A DNA stretch of 64,000 nucleotides from Doryteuthis pealeii (taxonomy: Eukaryota > Mollusca > Cephalopoda > Myopsida > Loliginidae): the NCBI GenBank assembly GCA_023376005.1, contig CM042179.1, forward strand, positions 18,493,423 to 18,557,422, written 5' to 3'. Positions 43,770-55,648 of this stretch are shown in pieces (positions within the stretch are counted from its first letter, which is position 1; each line of letters opens with the position of its first letter). The position numbers and the translations under genes are program-made. Under the pieces are notes generated by a model. That model ran no database searches. It saw only the letters and a list, made by a program, of their open reading frames with translations, and was not told the origin of the DNA.

Positions 43770-45373
43770 TTTTGGGTTTAAGCGAAAAATGCAGCAGCAC
43801 TTAGATTAAATTGCCCGGGCATGTCCCGATCAGTTTGATCTATAAAGAAGAAAATAAGCATCTGATGTAGCTGGTCCCCAAGCTGGGCGTCCACACTGTT
43901 GGAGGGAAAGAAAGCAAGAAAGACGTTAATATAAAACCGCTGATTACATCTCACCACTGAACAGATAGTAATCTTTTTTTTCATTGATTTTCATAGCAGA
44001 AATATGCTCACACCTCATACAAATCAAAAACAACAAAGGAACCGTCGCTCTGCTGCGATCCCATTTTATATAATTTGGTTTGATTTTAGTTTTGTTGAAT
44101 TAATAAACTTCATAATATCGAAATGCTGTGTTATGTCGTTTCCTGATCCCCATACTGTCAGTTCTGATAATTGTTACTGGAGAGAAATCAATCAAGATTA
44201 GGGATCGACTTCATTGTAATTGTTTCGAAAAGGAGTTAGGATTAAGAGGAAATCCCATGCTAGCGCATAATCAGTTCCTCATCACAAGGTGCCTAGAATG
44301 CTCACTCCCACACTGAAAGCCATATGAAGCGTATTGCGTTGAGCACCAGGAGGAATAGGATGAGGGCCTACCTTTTGCCAGCCAGAGAAAGTGAACAAGG
44401 TAGTTGTTAGGTTTCTAGCCCATTGAACTGGTATATGGAGCACCCATTGAAGCTGAATCAAAGAAGGTGCTTGGAGGACAATCCGAGTCAACACAGACTC
44501 TAATTAGATACGGTGGCGAAATTTTCAGAAAGTTAGCGAGTAACTTAGAAATCACCTTGAAACTGGCACAAGAAAGGAATGAGAGCTAATAAGCGCACAG
44601 TAGAAAAGAGAGACTCGAAAGTGGGAGTGAGGTCCTAGTATTATTACCAATGGAATCCCCACCCCTCAAAGCCAAATTTCATGAACCATAATATAGTGAT
44701 TCAATGGATAGCGACCTGAATATGTAGTTAACACCCCAAGACCATCAACAGAATAGCTCAGAGTGCCAACATAATATGCTAAGCCTTCCTACGAAGAAAG
44801 GAAGAGGAGGCAGTAGCAAGTTGTGAAGTAGATCAGTCGACCTGAAGAATCGAGAGGGGGGGGGTGTGCAATTATGGATGTGGAACTGGTTCACCTAAGC
44901 TGTAATCAGAAAATCTTTTTAATGAATCTGAAGACAGGTGAACTTACCTACCCCATATAGAAAAAGCGTGTTGACCTCATGAAAGGTTTAAGGAGAATAT
45001 TCTCCGATATACCCAGGAACCACAAACAGCACTGATGTAACTATGAGAGAGGCAAGCCCATACAACAGGCATCCATATAGAATGAACCCCCAGAAGCAAA
45101 CTTATGACAAGAGGCCCAATACTGTTGTCGAGTGGAACCGTGAGAACTGGGGATTATTGAACCCAGTTGTAGTGAATGGGCATCTCCTTGCTTTCTAGTG
45201 GAGCAAAGGAGATGGATCCATTAGCGATTACTGTACAATTAACAAAATGCAGACGCGTACCAATTCCCCAGATGGACGATTGTATGATAGAATAGGGAAG
45301 TGAAATCATCTCTTTGATTTGTTAAAGGATATTGGGCTGTACCCTTATCCTGAGAAGCTAAACTTGCAGGATG
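43770..45373 (+). mobile_element. Mirror copy of part of the Gmr1-like element
   Basis: Inverse of about 22635-24209 (LTR, integrase, start of RT), heavily corrupted. It ends at the gap. Confidence 0.8.
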
Positions 45374-45473
45374 NNNNNNNNNNNNNNNNNNNNNNNNNNN
45401 NNNNNNNNNNNNNNNNNNNNNNNNNNNNNNNNNNNNNNNNNNNNNNNNNNNNNNNNNNNNNNNNNNNNNNNNN
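45374..45473. other. 100-base N gap
   Basis: Exactly 100 undetermined bases, a conventional scaffold gap of unknown size. Confidence 0.98.
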
Positions 45474-46975
45474 AAAGAGAGAGATGACAGCTGGCGGAAA
45501 TGAACACTGTCTCTGTACTGATTGTTATAATAAACAGTAAGATCAGCCATATTTTGATTTACATGTGTTGTTATTGGATGAGACTTAGAGTTAATATGTA
45601 GCCATCTTAATATGAATATAAAATATTACAAAAGCTAGAGGAAAAAGACAGTATACTGGGTATAGATAACCGAGATATCGAATACATGGTTTGAAATGAC
45701 CGACGTGTCAGAAATACCAGCCAAAGTACTCGAACAGAGACGCTACTCCAACATGAGACTCATCCTACCCCAGCAATACACAAGTACTGACCTCTTTGCT
45801 ATGGAAGGCCAAATACCGTCCTCATAGCTGATCAGTTTAGCAAGTGCTGTCATTCACACCAATGTAACTGTAATAAAACAAGTAAAGTATGTGGTTTGAA
45901 GTGTACCGAAAATAGTCTTAGAGCAACAGACACGAATACACCAATGTATTTCCACGCGGTGTGGTGTGTGTGTGTGTGTGTGTGTGTGGTGGGAAGTGAG
46001 GAGGATGTGTCTTAGGTTGAACAGTGAGTATTTTCATTCTGCATTCGTGCAGCTATGGTCCGACCCGATCCGTGTTTTGTACTGGTCTTTCATTTGCAGT
46101 GGAATCTGATTCTATCACATTCTCCTGCTTACCTCTTGGTCTGAGGTGTGACTTTCTGCATCTGATTGTCAGTCGAATAGCCAGTTGCTGTCGTGGGAAT
46201 GAGTGTGTTGATCAAACTGTTTAGCGTAAGAACGTTTGTTGCGTCGGTACTTCTGTCCGTTTGCATTTTTGTAGGATCGGGACGTCAATTTTTTTTTTGT
46301 GGCCTTCCTCCCACTCTCTGTGTGGGGTTTAGTGGCTGAACCAAAACATTGTTGGGAAAAACGAAGTAGTGGCTCAGTTGTTCTGTCTGTTCCTGTTTTG
46401 CTTTGGTTATATAGCTTTCTCTTTATATAGATGGTATATATATATTATATATATATATATATATAATATATATATATATATGAGCTTATACCCGTGTTTG
46501 TATATCTCATACACATATCTTAATATGTTTAGCTTTTTTGTAGTCTGTCTTGTAGTCAACGTATTTCTTGCTCTGGCTGAGTAGCGGCGTTCTTACTTGT
46601 TCCATGACTTGTTCTCTATCTGTCTATCATCTCTATCTGGCTGGTCTGTCTTTTCTTAAGATGTCTTGGTTGTTCGTTTGTTTTTGAATAACACTCAAGA
46701 CATTTCTTTAATGAATTCACATTTTTATTTAAGCTCTTTCTTGAATACAATCTCTCAAAAGCGGTGAGAAACTAGCTAACCTTTCATCTGTCAGCCGGCA
46801 AACTAGAAACTGGACTCACGCTTGCCTCAAAACAGGAAGTAGAGGGCGTCAAACTAATGTTCGAAAACGTCAATAACACTAATCGTCCAGATTTGAATTC
46901 AAATAATTTTTCTTTACACTAACTGTGCATAATTGATAGTACGCCCATCAGTTATGCAACAGCTTCGCGTTTCAT
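45474..46975. other. Start of the second contig, nothing recognised
   Basis: Contains a (GT)n tract (45961-45988) and a (TA)n tract (46437-46482). Open frames here are short and family-less. Composition and texture look like noisy single-read sequence. Confidence 0.5.
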
Positions 46976-48425
46976 GCCTTCTTTATTTTGTGGCCTTCTC
47001 ATGAGTATGGATAGTGGGACTTAGCAGTCTGCAGTCGGTGCAATCGGCTAAAGGCCTTTGTGCTGGGCTAATGTTTAAGGCCTTCAATTGGTGTGAATGT
47101 TCACGTAGTAGATCCTCTCTCGAGGCCTTATATTTCCGCAATAACGATTTACTACTTTGACTGTGGTTTGCACTACAATTTTGCTTGACTGTTGCCATGG
47201 AGATATCGTCTATGTTCTTTATATCTAATTTCTGTTTAACGTTCGGCTTTTTGACGGGGGGGTGCATCTCAGGTTTTTGACGGGGGGTGCATCATCAGGT
47301 TGTTCACTATCATGAACTCTCAGCTTCTGCTTTATCTGTGGGTGCCATGAGAGTTCATCTGCAAGTGGAATTGCTTTTTTCTTGGTTTGTAACCTAATCA
47401 AGAAATCATACTGCTAAGCATGCAATAGTAAGTTTTGGAGTCGTTTCTGATAGGTGGACGTTTTGCTAGTGACTTCTGGCAGATTGACACAAGTGACTTA
47501 TTAATGAGTGAAATAATTCACTTTTTCCATGTGTGTGTAAAGGTGAAACGTTTCAAAATCATTACACCACTGCTTAGGATCTCTTTCTTGATTTTGTGCA
47601 TCTCTCTTTTCGGTGTCAGATAGGGAGCGGTTTACGTATGCAATAGTCGCTCTTCTTGTATCAAGGCTGCTCCAAAACCATACTCACACGCATCATCTCA
47701 AGCGAGAGTTATTTTATGTTGGTCATAGTAGGAAGCCCTGTTGTTCTGCTCATCGAATATTTGGCTATACTGAAAGCCAATTGTTGAGAATCTGACGCAT
47801 GCCCCAGTTACTTTCTGTTTTTGTTAAATCACGGAGAAGACTTAATCTACGCGGTTTTCCAATAGTCTCTGGTGCTGATGTATTAGTGATGGCTCTGACT
47901 TTTTGGGGGTCAACCACTATTACCTTCCATGGGTGATGTGATGCTCGTTGAAAGTGATGGCATCTAGGCCTATTTCCAATTTATCAGGATTTAGTTTTAA
48001 CCCCTATTGCATGGGCATTTTGGGGGTAGTTTTATGAAGCCGGCGGTCATGGTTCTTCTTGATTTTGTCCCACAGAACACCAGATCATCTGCAACGATGA
48101 CAATCCCTTAGTGTCCTATAATTGATCCATCAGTTCTTTGAAATATTTCGGCCGCGGATTTTTAAACCAAAAAGGTAATCGATGCCAACGGTATCGACAG
48201 AAGCTGTTTGAAACATGATCAGGTTGCTAGATGCCTCATTGAGATCGACATGCAAATATCTGATGAGAGGTTTCTTAATGAATTACCTTTGTATCTCTCA
48301 TGTCATGGAGGATGTCTCGAGAATGAACATGATATAATTCCTCCATTATTCTTTCTTGTGGAGACAAGCTGGCTAACCCATGGAGTGGGCTTTTCCACAT
48401 GTTACACGTATAGACGTTGATAGAT
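46976..48425 (-). pseudogene. Mirror copy of the Gypsy pol fragment at 62740-64000
   Basis: Inverse copy of the RT-RNase H region, broken in every frame. Below about 47143 it continues past the point mirrored at the window end and carries more of the same polyprotein (an open stretch at 47267-46983). That part predicts what lies beyond 64000. Confidence 0.75.
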
Positions 48426-49400
48426 AGAAGATTGAGACGGCAGTAAAGCTAAGTAGAGAAATGACTTTATTCTGGGTCAGTATACAGGAAGTAGGGCTTT
48501 CTCCTATTCAGAGAGTTACCCAATCAGGGGTCATAATATGGAAGGGGAAAGTAAAAGTGTGGTATTACTTATAAACATAACATATTCATTTACATATGTT
48601 CTAACATAAATCAAAAGCATTTCAATTATTTAATTGTAATTATAACTAGCATAAATTCCCAGTGTTTCCTATGGTAGCCTATTATATCAGAATAACATCA
48701 ATGTACAAATTTGCCTCACATTGCAAATAGGTTCACTGTGTGTTTTTCATTGTTTCTAAGAATGATAACGTTTTTTCATTACTTATTCAGTTCAAAGCTT
48801 CAAATTAACTAATATTCTTAGTTGTTTCCCTTTTGATGCTACAAAAAGGCTATCAGTGTTTCCAACTCTTAAAATACCAGTATAAAAGAAAATAAAGGAT
48901 CTGCCAGATGAAGTCAACCTTCAAACTTTGCCCTAAAGATTTGTTGATGGTCATAGCAAAACTGTGTCTGTTAGTAAACTGGAAATTTAAAATTCCAATG
49001 GCAAATCAGTTGGCCTCAGAGATATTCTGGACATGAAGCAATTGTCTCCAGCAAATGTCTTATGGCATAATTATGGCTTCAGGATATGGGCCATTATACT
49101 TTTGATGGTAAATTTGTGCAGATCTGTGCTGATTTGTGTGGAGTAGACCCTGTTCATTTAAGTCTTTTAAGGAACTTAGTTTTAATAATTTAAATGGTTA
49201 TGAGAACTGAGGATATCAACTGATTTATAAGATATTTCCATTCCAGCTGGAATTTGTCAAGATTTATATTTAATTATTTACTAAACAACATTTAAATTTG
49301 ACCATTATCCTAAAAATTATCCCACAAAAAATGTTTTATTTATATTTATCTAGACACTACTTTTATGGATTTATATTTATTACCCTCAGGTCAGACTATT

Positions 49401-49608
49401 GACTGCTATGGTCAAGTCACACTGAAAGCACCAGTTCCCACTAGATACCAAAGTTAAACAGATATGAGCCTGTTTAATACTTATTGGGTGGTCACTTAAG
49501 CAACAGCAGGTACTGTAAGAAACCTGAGTCCTTTGGTTATCAAAAATGATTTGATTCAGCATTAAGTAACCTAAAAGGGTTGATATGCCACAAAACCACC
49601 AACCAACA
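49401..49608 (+). repeat. 5S rRNA-derived SINE (SINE3 type), fuller copy
   Basis: The head follows 5S rRNA along its length: GCTATGGTCAAGTCACACTG, AAAGCACCAGTTCCCACTAG, AAGTTAAACAG (5S box A region), GCCTGTTTAATACTTATTGGG, and CAGCAGGTACTGTA at the 5S 3' end. A body follows with GATTCAGCATTAAGTAACC and TTGATATGCCACAAAACC, then a CCAA-type tail. The internal pol III promoter is therefore 5S-type. The mirror partner is 61525-61740. Confidence 0.78.
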
Positions 49609-49914
49609 ACACTATTTACTTTTTACCAAACTTTTCATTTCAATTTAATTTTTTTTTTTTTTTTCAAAATTCTTTTTGTAAACAATCAATTAAAGGGAAA
49701 CAAAAAATGTGCTCCTTTCTTAGAATTCACTATATTATTTATATTTATCAAGATGCTTATTTATATTTATCTAGATTACAGAATGCTTTATATTTGAACA
49801 ATATTATATTTATATTATGCATATTATACTTGGTTATACAATATTATACTTATTTATATTAGATGCATTATTATTATATATATATTAGATACATATTTTT
49901 TCTTTTATTTAGTA

Positions 49915-50085
49915 AAATACTGAGCTGAAACTCTACTTTGGTTCAGTATTCTGTGGTTGCTGGTTCAATCTCAAGTGATGGAGATTGTGGTATAGACTGC
50001 TGAAGACCAAATAAGGTAAAAATAGCTGTCCAGTGTTCCGCATGTCTTACGTGGTGTTTGCCGAATTTTCTGGTCCTGGTAATTT
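49915..50085 (+). repeat. Unclassified repeat with a B-box-like motif
   Basis: GGTTCAATCTC at 49962-49972 resembles a pol III B box. I see no acceptable A box. The mirror is at 61035-61215. Confidence 0.35.
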
Positions 50086-50317
50086 AATTTAATTAATCAT
50101 ACTTAATTCTCTATCTACATATTTTAATTCTTCTTTCATTTTTTAAGTAACTTTCTTTCTTTTTTTTCTTTTTCTTTTTTTTTTTTTTTCTCTTTTGGAG
50201 AACTTACGTGGTACTCAAATAATATCAATAAAGAAAGAAGAAAAATTGATTTTTTTAAAATATTATTATTTAAAACTAGCAAGAAAATGTGGCCTCTGCA
50301 TGAAAGTTAGTGTTTTA

Positions 50318-50520
50318 ATGTAATGAAATATATTAATCAGAAAGACTGACAAAATTAAATGAGAACGCATATAAAAAGATTACACTTATTTTAATTATAT
50401 TTTAATTTGTTTCTATATAAAACCATTCACATGATTGATTTTAATACATTGGAGAATAAAACACCAAGTAATTATTTATTAAACATGGTTTTATCAAAAC
50501 CAGTAATATCATGTAACCTC
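50318..50520. repeat. Dispersed repeat shared with 13918-14150
   Basis: See the landmarks given at 13918-14150. This copy is the noisy mirror of 60640-60800. Confidence 0.6.
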
Positions 50521-51113
50521 TATTTGTTAGTGATATATAAGACACATTGCAGGCTTTTAAATGCACTAATACATGGGCTGTTTTGAGGCAAAACTAACTC
50601 ACATTTTCATAGACATCATTAATAAATAAGATGTATCATTCTATGTATTAATGATTTTGACTCTAAATTAAATACTCATTGATAACTTACACAATTCCTG
50701 GGGTATTGTGACTTAAGCAATGATGTTGTTTCAGTTACAGACAGATGCTGAATTCCTTATAATAAATTAGATTATTATGTTAAACTTATTTGAAAGACAT
50801 GGAGTGAATGAAATAGTTACTTGTACATTCACTTTTCTATTCACTCCTGCCTTTCATTGAATTAGGCTGTGATGAATAAATTACAGTAATTTCTTTTAAG
50901 ATTTATTGATAGGATTTTTTGCTCATATTCATTAAAATAAACAATTAGAAAATCAAATAATACTAAGTAATAATTTATCAAATCAATTTTTTAAAGATCA
51001 ATATGAAAATTAACCTTCCCATATATATAATTAAATTGCATATTCTTAGTACATAGAATAACAGTATTAATAAATAAAACTAAAATCATGGAGAATATGA
51101 CATAAATAACTAA

Positions 51114-51740
51114 GTTGAATTGTGACATCACTGGTGACATAGTTTTTGGTTACAAACAGACACATAATCTCCATTATGATAAGATTATTAAAAACTCATG
51201 GTTGATGCTTTGGTATCTAACTTGTAGTTTTTCTATAAAAGTGGAAATTGTGACATCACTGGTGACATAGTTTTGGTTACAACAGACACATAATCTCATT
51301 ATGATAGATTATTAAAACTCATGGTGATGCTTTGGTATTAACTTGTAGTTTTTCTATAAAAGTGGAATTGTGACATCACTGGTGACATAGTTTTGGTTAC
51401 AAACAGACACATAATCTCCATTATGATAAGATTATTAAAAACTCAATGGTTGATGCTTTGGTATCTAACTTGTAGTTTTTCTATAAAGTGGAATTGTGAC
51501 ATCACTGGTGACATAGTTTTGGTTACAAACAGACACATATCTCCATTATGATAAGATTATTAAAAACTCAATGGTTGATGCTTTGGTATCTAACTTGTAG
51601 TTTTTTCTATAAAAGTGGAATTGTGACATCACTGGTGACATAGTTTTGGTTCAAACAGACACATAATCCATTATGATAAGATTATTAAAACTCATGGTTG
51701 ATGCTTTGGTTATCTAACTTGTAGTTTTTTTTCTATAAAA
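51114..51740. repeat. 127-bp tandem array, noisy mirror copy
   Basis: Five units whose apparent lengths vary by several bases through small deletions, in contrast to the uniform partner at 59367-60001. Confidence 0.88.
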
Positions 51741-52630
51741 GTTGGATAAGAAATCAAACCATTTTATAGGAATACTGTATAATCTTTATTCCCATTTCTT
51801 TGATGTGACAAATAACTAAACTTCACATCAATCTATCTTGACTAATTGATGAGACTATGATCACTGTACCCCCCAAAAATTCCCTTAACTGCCCCGCCGC
51901 AGCCTGGATAGCCATGCTTACTCAAAACTGATTATTTTTTCTGTAAGTTGGCAATGTATGAGGAATCTATTATTTCTCCTGTACTATGGTAGACACCAAG
52001 ATATTTGCTTTATGGTTTCAAATTCCCCTGATAAGCCATTAGACCTAATTTCTTCAACTGAATTACCTTGGTTCACATCCTAAGAATATAAGTACTTTTT
52101 GACCAATTTATTTTTATATAAATATTTAATTTTTAGTATTTTATTGGGTTAGTTTTTATCTAAGTCTATTGATCTATCTTGTGTTGATTGTAGGGGGTGG
52201 GTAGAGAATGTGCTTCAATTTAGACTCATTTATCAGATTAACTGTGATTACATTTAGGTTTTATCTTTACACATTCCTTTTTCATTGGATCAAATTTATT
52301 AGAACCAATTAAATCTCTTGATTAATGCTTTCTTAATTCATCCCTAAATATAAAAAGAAAATTTAGAAAATGAGTATCTCTACCTCGAGCTATACATAAT
52401 GGATCCATTGTCAAGCCTCTCTTGGGATCAATGTGTCCCCTGTGGACAAGATAGGATCCCTACCACATAATCAATAAATTTAAAATATAACATTCTATTG
52501 ATTTAATAGCTTATATAAAGAGGAGAAGCGGGTTGTATTAATGTTTATCAATTTAAGAGATGGACACAACAAGCCAAGTTCAATCCTGGACACAGCTGTT
52601 AGCATTTTACTGCATGAAAATGCTTTTGAG

Positions 52631-55600
52631 TGTTGGAATAATTTTGTATATAAAGGTGTGCTCTAATTCCCACCTGGATTTATAGACTAGCTAAGGTCAC
52701 ATGAGTTATTCTTGCAGCCAATCACTGGCAATACTGCGTGATACAATACTTATACCCCCCAATTGGACATAATTCTAACTGCACTCCTTGAGGATGGACT
52801 TACAGGATTACCGAGCCTTTACTAATACTCAGGACAGACTTACAGGATCACCAGATCTTTACCAATACCCAGGACTCAAGGATCCAATTCTTGCTTAAGG
52901 GCTCACGATGGCCCAAATATTCTAATGTGAGGATTTTCTCTTTCGATGATGAAGAGACAAATTTTGAACTTAATGATAATTTTGAATATAATCTACGCAT
53001 GATCGAAGTCTTTCATTGGTAATGCATGAAGTAAAGATGATGGCTGCAAGGCTTTAGAGATTTTAAGGTCCATTTCTTGTCAAAGGAAAACCCGAATTGG
53101 AAGATTGTATAATGAATTAAGTAATTTGAATAGACGGACTTTGAATCCATGACGGATTATATATAGGGACTGAAAATATTGCAAATTCACTCAGAGAGGC
53201 TGGTGAAATTATTAGTGACGGCTTATTAATCGTCATGGTGCTGAAAGGTTTGCCCCCGAATTTTAATCCTTTTACCACGGTGATAACTCAAAAAGATAAA
53301 AGTTTGACCTTCACGGAATTTAAAATTAGACTACGCAGCTATGAGGAAACTGAATCTATGTACTCTAGGGGTCTCAGACCATAAGATCTTACAAATGAAA
53401 ACCAATTTAAAAAAAGGTAAAACTGGAATCCTTGCTATGATTGGAAAACCAACAAATCATAGCAATTAATAATAATAATAATAATAATTATTATACCAAG
53501 CCTTACAAATCTTCTTCCCAAAGAGAAACAATATTAATGTTATATTTGCAGAAAAAAGGGTCATAAATCTTATATGTAAAAACAAAAGAAGGATTTTTGT
53601 CAAAAGATTGCAACATATCCAAAATAAAAACTTATTTTTTTGCTGTGGCATATGACATCCTATCAAATAAGAATCCTAATTTGCTCATTGATTGTGAAGC
53701 AACTGAACACATGATTAACGACAAATCTAATTTATAAACTGGGACCCCAATTTCAAGCAGCAAAAATCATTTTTGTCCTATTAGCAGATGGAAGAAATCC
53801 AATGGTTTAATTCAGAAAAGAGGAGATGCTTGTATAATTTAAAAGACAATATGGGGCATATTTCCAAATGCATTTTAAAAGATGCTTTGTATATTCCAGT
53901 TTTAAACAGAATATTTTTTCAGTCCAAGCAGCCACAGCCCTTGGTGCCCATAATAGTTCAGACGAAAAAATTCCAAATTAATTATATCAAATGGCACAAT
54001 ATTTGACATAGAACAAATGGGCTGCTTATATTATTTTTGGATAATGTTGGTTCTATGTTGAATGCAAGCCAGGACAACAAAAATGCTGTTGCTTCAAAGA
54101 GTTCTGACCTGGCAGGTAGAAGTGACCCCCCCCCCCCATCGCAGAGGGGGAATTAAGGTATGTACATAATTGCATTGACGGTTGTACATTTTGATCCATA
54201 ACCAGTCACAATGTTTGCTTATTAAATTAAAACTGCTGTTTTAAGAATTCTTTTTTTCGAGTAAACCCCTTTGAAAGTTTCACTGGTACAAAACCAAAAC
54301 TTAAGTAATATATACAATTTTGGGTCAGACTTTGCTTTTAAAAAAAGTCCAACCTTTTTCGATAAATTGCAAATGAGGAGACAAAATTCTAATAAACATT
54401 AAAGATAAGAATGCGCTGGCGATTGCCATGCAAATGAAAATATACTAAATTAACCTTAAAAGTAAAAGAGTTGATAATGACACTTTAGAATTAAACACTG
54501 CCTACAAGTGATAAAATATCATTGAAGATTATGTAGATCCACAAACGTTTTTTTTTTTTTTAATAAAAATAAAAGAATTGTGTAATAAACCACACTTGAT
54601 TGACCAGAATTTAAACATTAAAATAGGCTCAATTTATTTTTTTGAGTATATTGAATCAGGAAAAGATATTGTGGATCTATTTTACAAGCCAGTGAGTGGA
54701 ATACTTTCAAATAGGGGACACAATTTAGAATATATAATAATTTTGCCCTGTCGGTATGGGCCGTTAAATATGCTGAAATGTTTTCCACGCAGAGGGGATA
54801 AACCTCTCCCAAAATGGATGTCTTGGGCAAGACATTAAACTAGTCACAATGAAAATTACTAAACCACTAATTTGTATTGTATTTCTTTCTAATTTTGTCT
54901 AGTATTAACAAAAAACAAAAATATATAAAAAAATATTAAACAAATGAAAAAAGAAAAAAGAAAAGGGACAATACTAATGATAAAAATTAAAAATAACAAA
55001 ATAATAGGAAAGTGATAATATTAGTAGGGTTAATAAAAAGAATTAAAATAAAACAAAGAAATAAACTAATGTATTTAATATTTCTTAATGGAAAAGCCCA
55101 CTTATATCAAAATAGGGGGTGTGTTGGAGTTTTTTTTGTATATAAAGGTGTGCTCTAATTTACCACCTGTATTTATAGTCTAGCCAAGATACATGAGTTA
55201 TTCTTGCAGGCCAATCACTAGCAATACTGCATGGCTGATACACATATTTAAAACCCACATTGGCATTCTAAACTGCACTCCTTGAGGACGGACTTGCAGG
55301 ATCACCAGATATTTACCATACTTCAGGACGGACTTACAGGATTACCAGTCTTTACCAATACTCAGGACAGACTTACAGGATTAGCAGATTCTTTCACCAA
55401 TACCCCCCAGGACGCAGGACACGATCATTACAGGATTACCAGATCTTACCAATACTCAGGATGCGCACTATTACAGGATCTATCCAGCTCTTTACCATAC
55501 TTCAGAGGCGCCTTACAGGATTACCAGATTCTTTTACCAATACTCAGGATGGACTTAACAGGATTACTTCTTTACCAATATCAGGATTACAGGTTACAAG

Positions 55601-55648
55601 ATTCTCACCAGGTTCTTTACAATACTCCGGAGACTTAAGGATTACAGA
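52631..55648 (+). mobile_element. Second mirror copy of the Copia element
   Basis: Starts TGTTGGAATA after TTGAG (52626-52630) and runs into the 40-bp array, where the sequence folds back. Matches 34924-37900 in the same orientation. Confidence 0.85.

Larger units (their letters stand above)
34040..45365. repeat. Right arm of giant inverted repeat 1 (noisy mirror copy)
   Basis: Reverse complement of 22635-34020 with many 1-base deletions and some insertions, increasing away from the turn. Sequence near 43700-45300 is the worst. It ends at the N gap. Confidence 0.93.
47143..55648. repeat. Left arm of giant inverted repeat 2 (noisy copy)
   Basis: Reverse complement of 55649-64000, turning at CAGATCTG (55645-55652) within the 40-bp array. 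Noise is high throughout. Confidence 0.92.

Noticed and set aside
45239..45550. Open frames crossing the N gap
   Set aside because: They are artefacts of undetermined bases.
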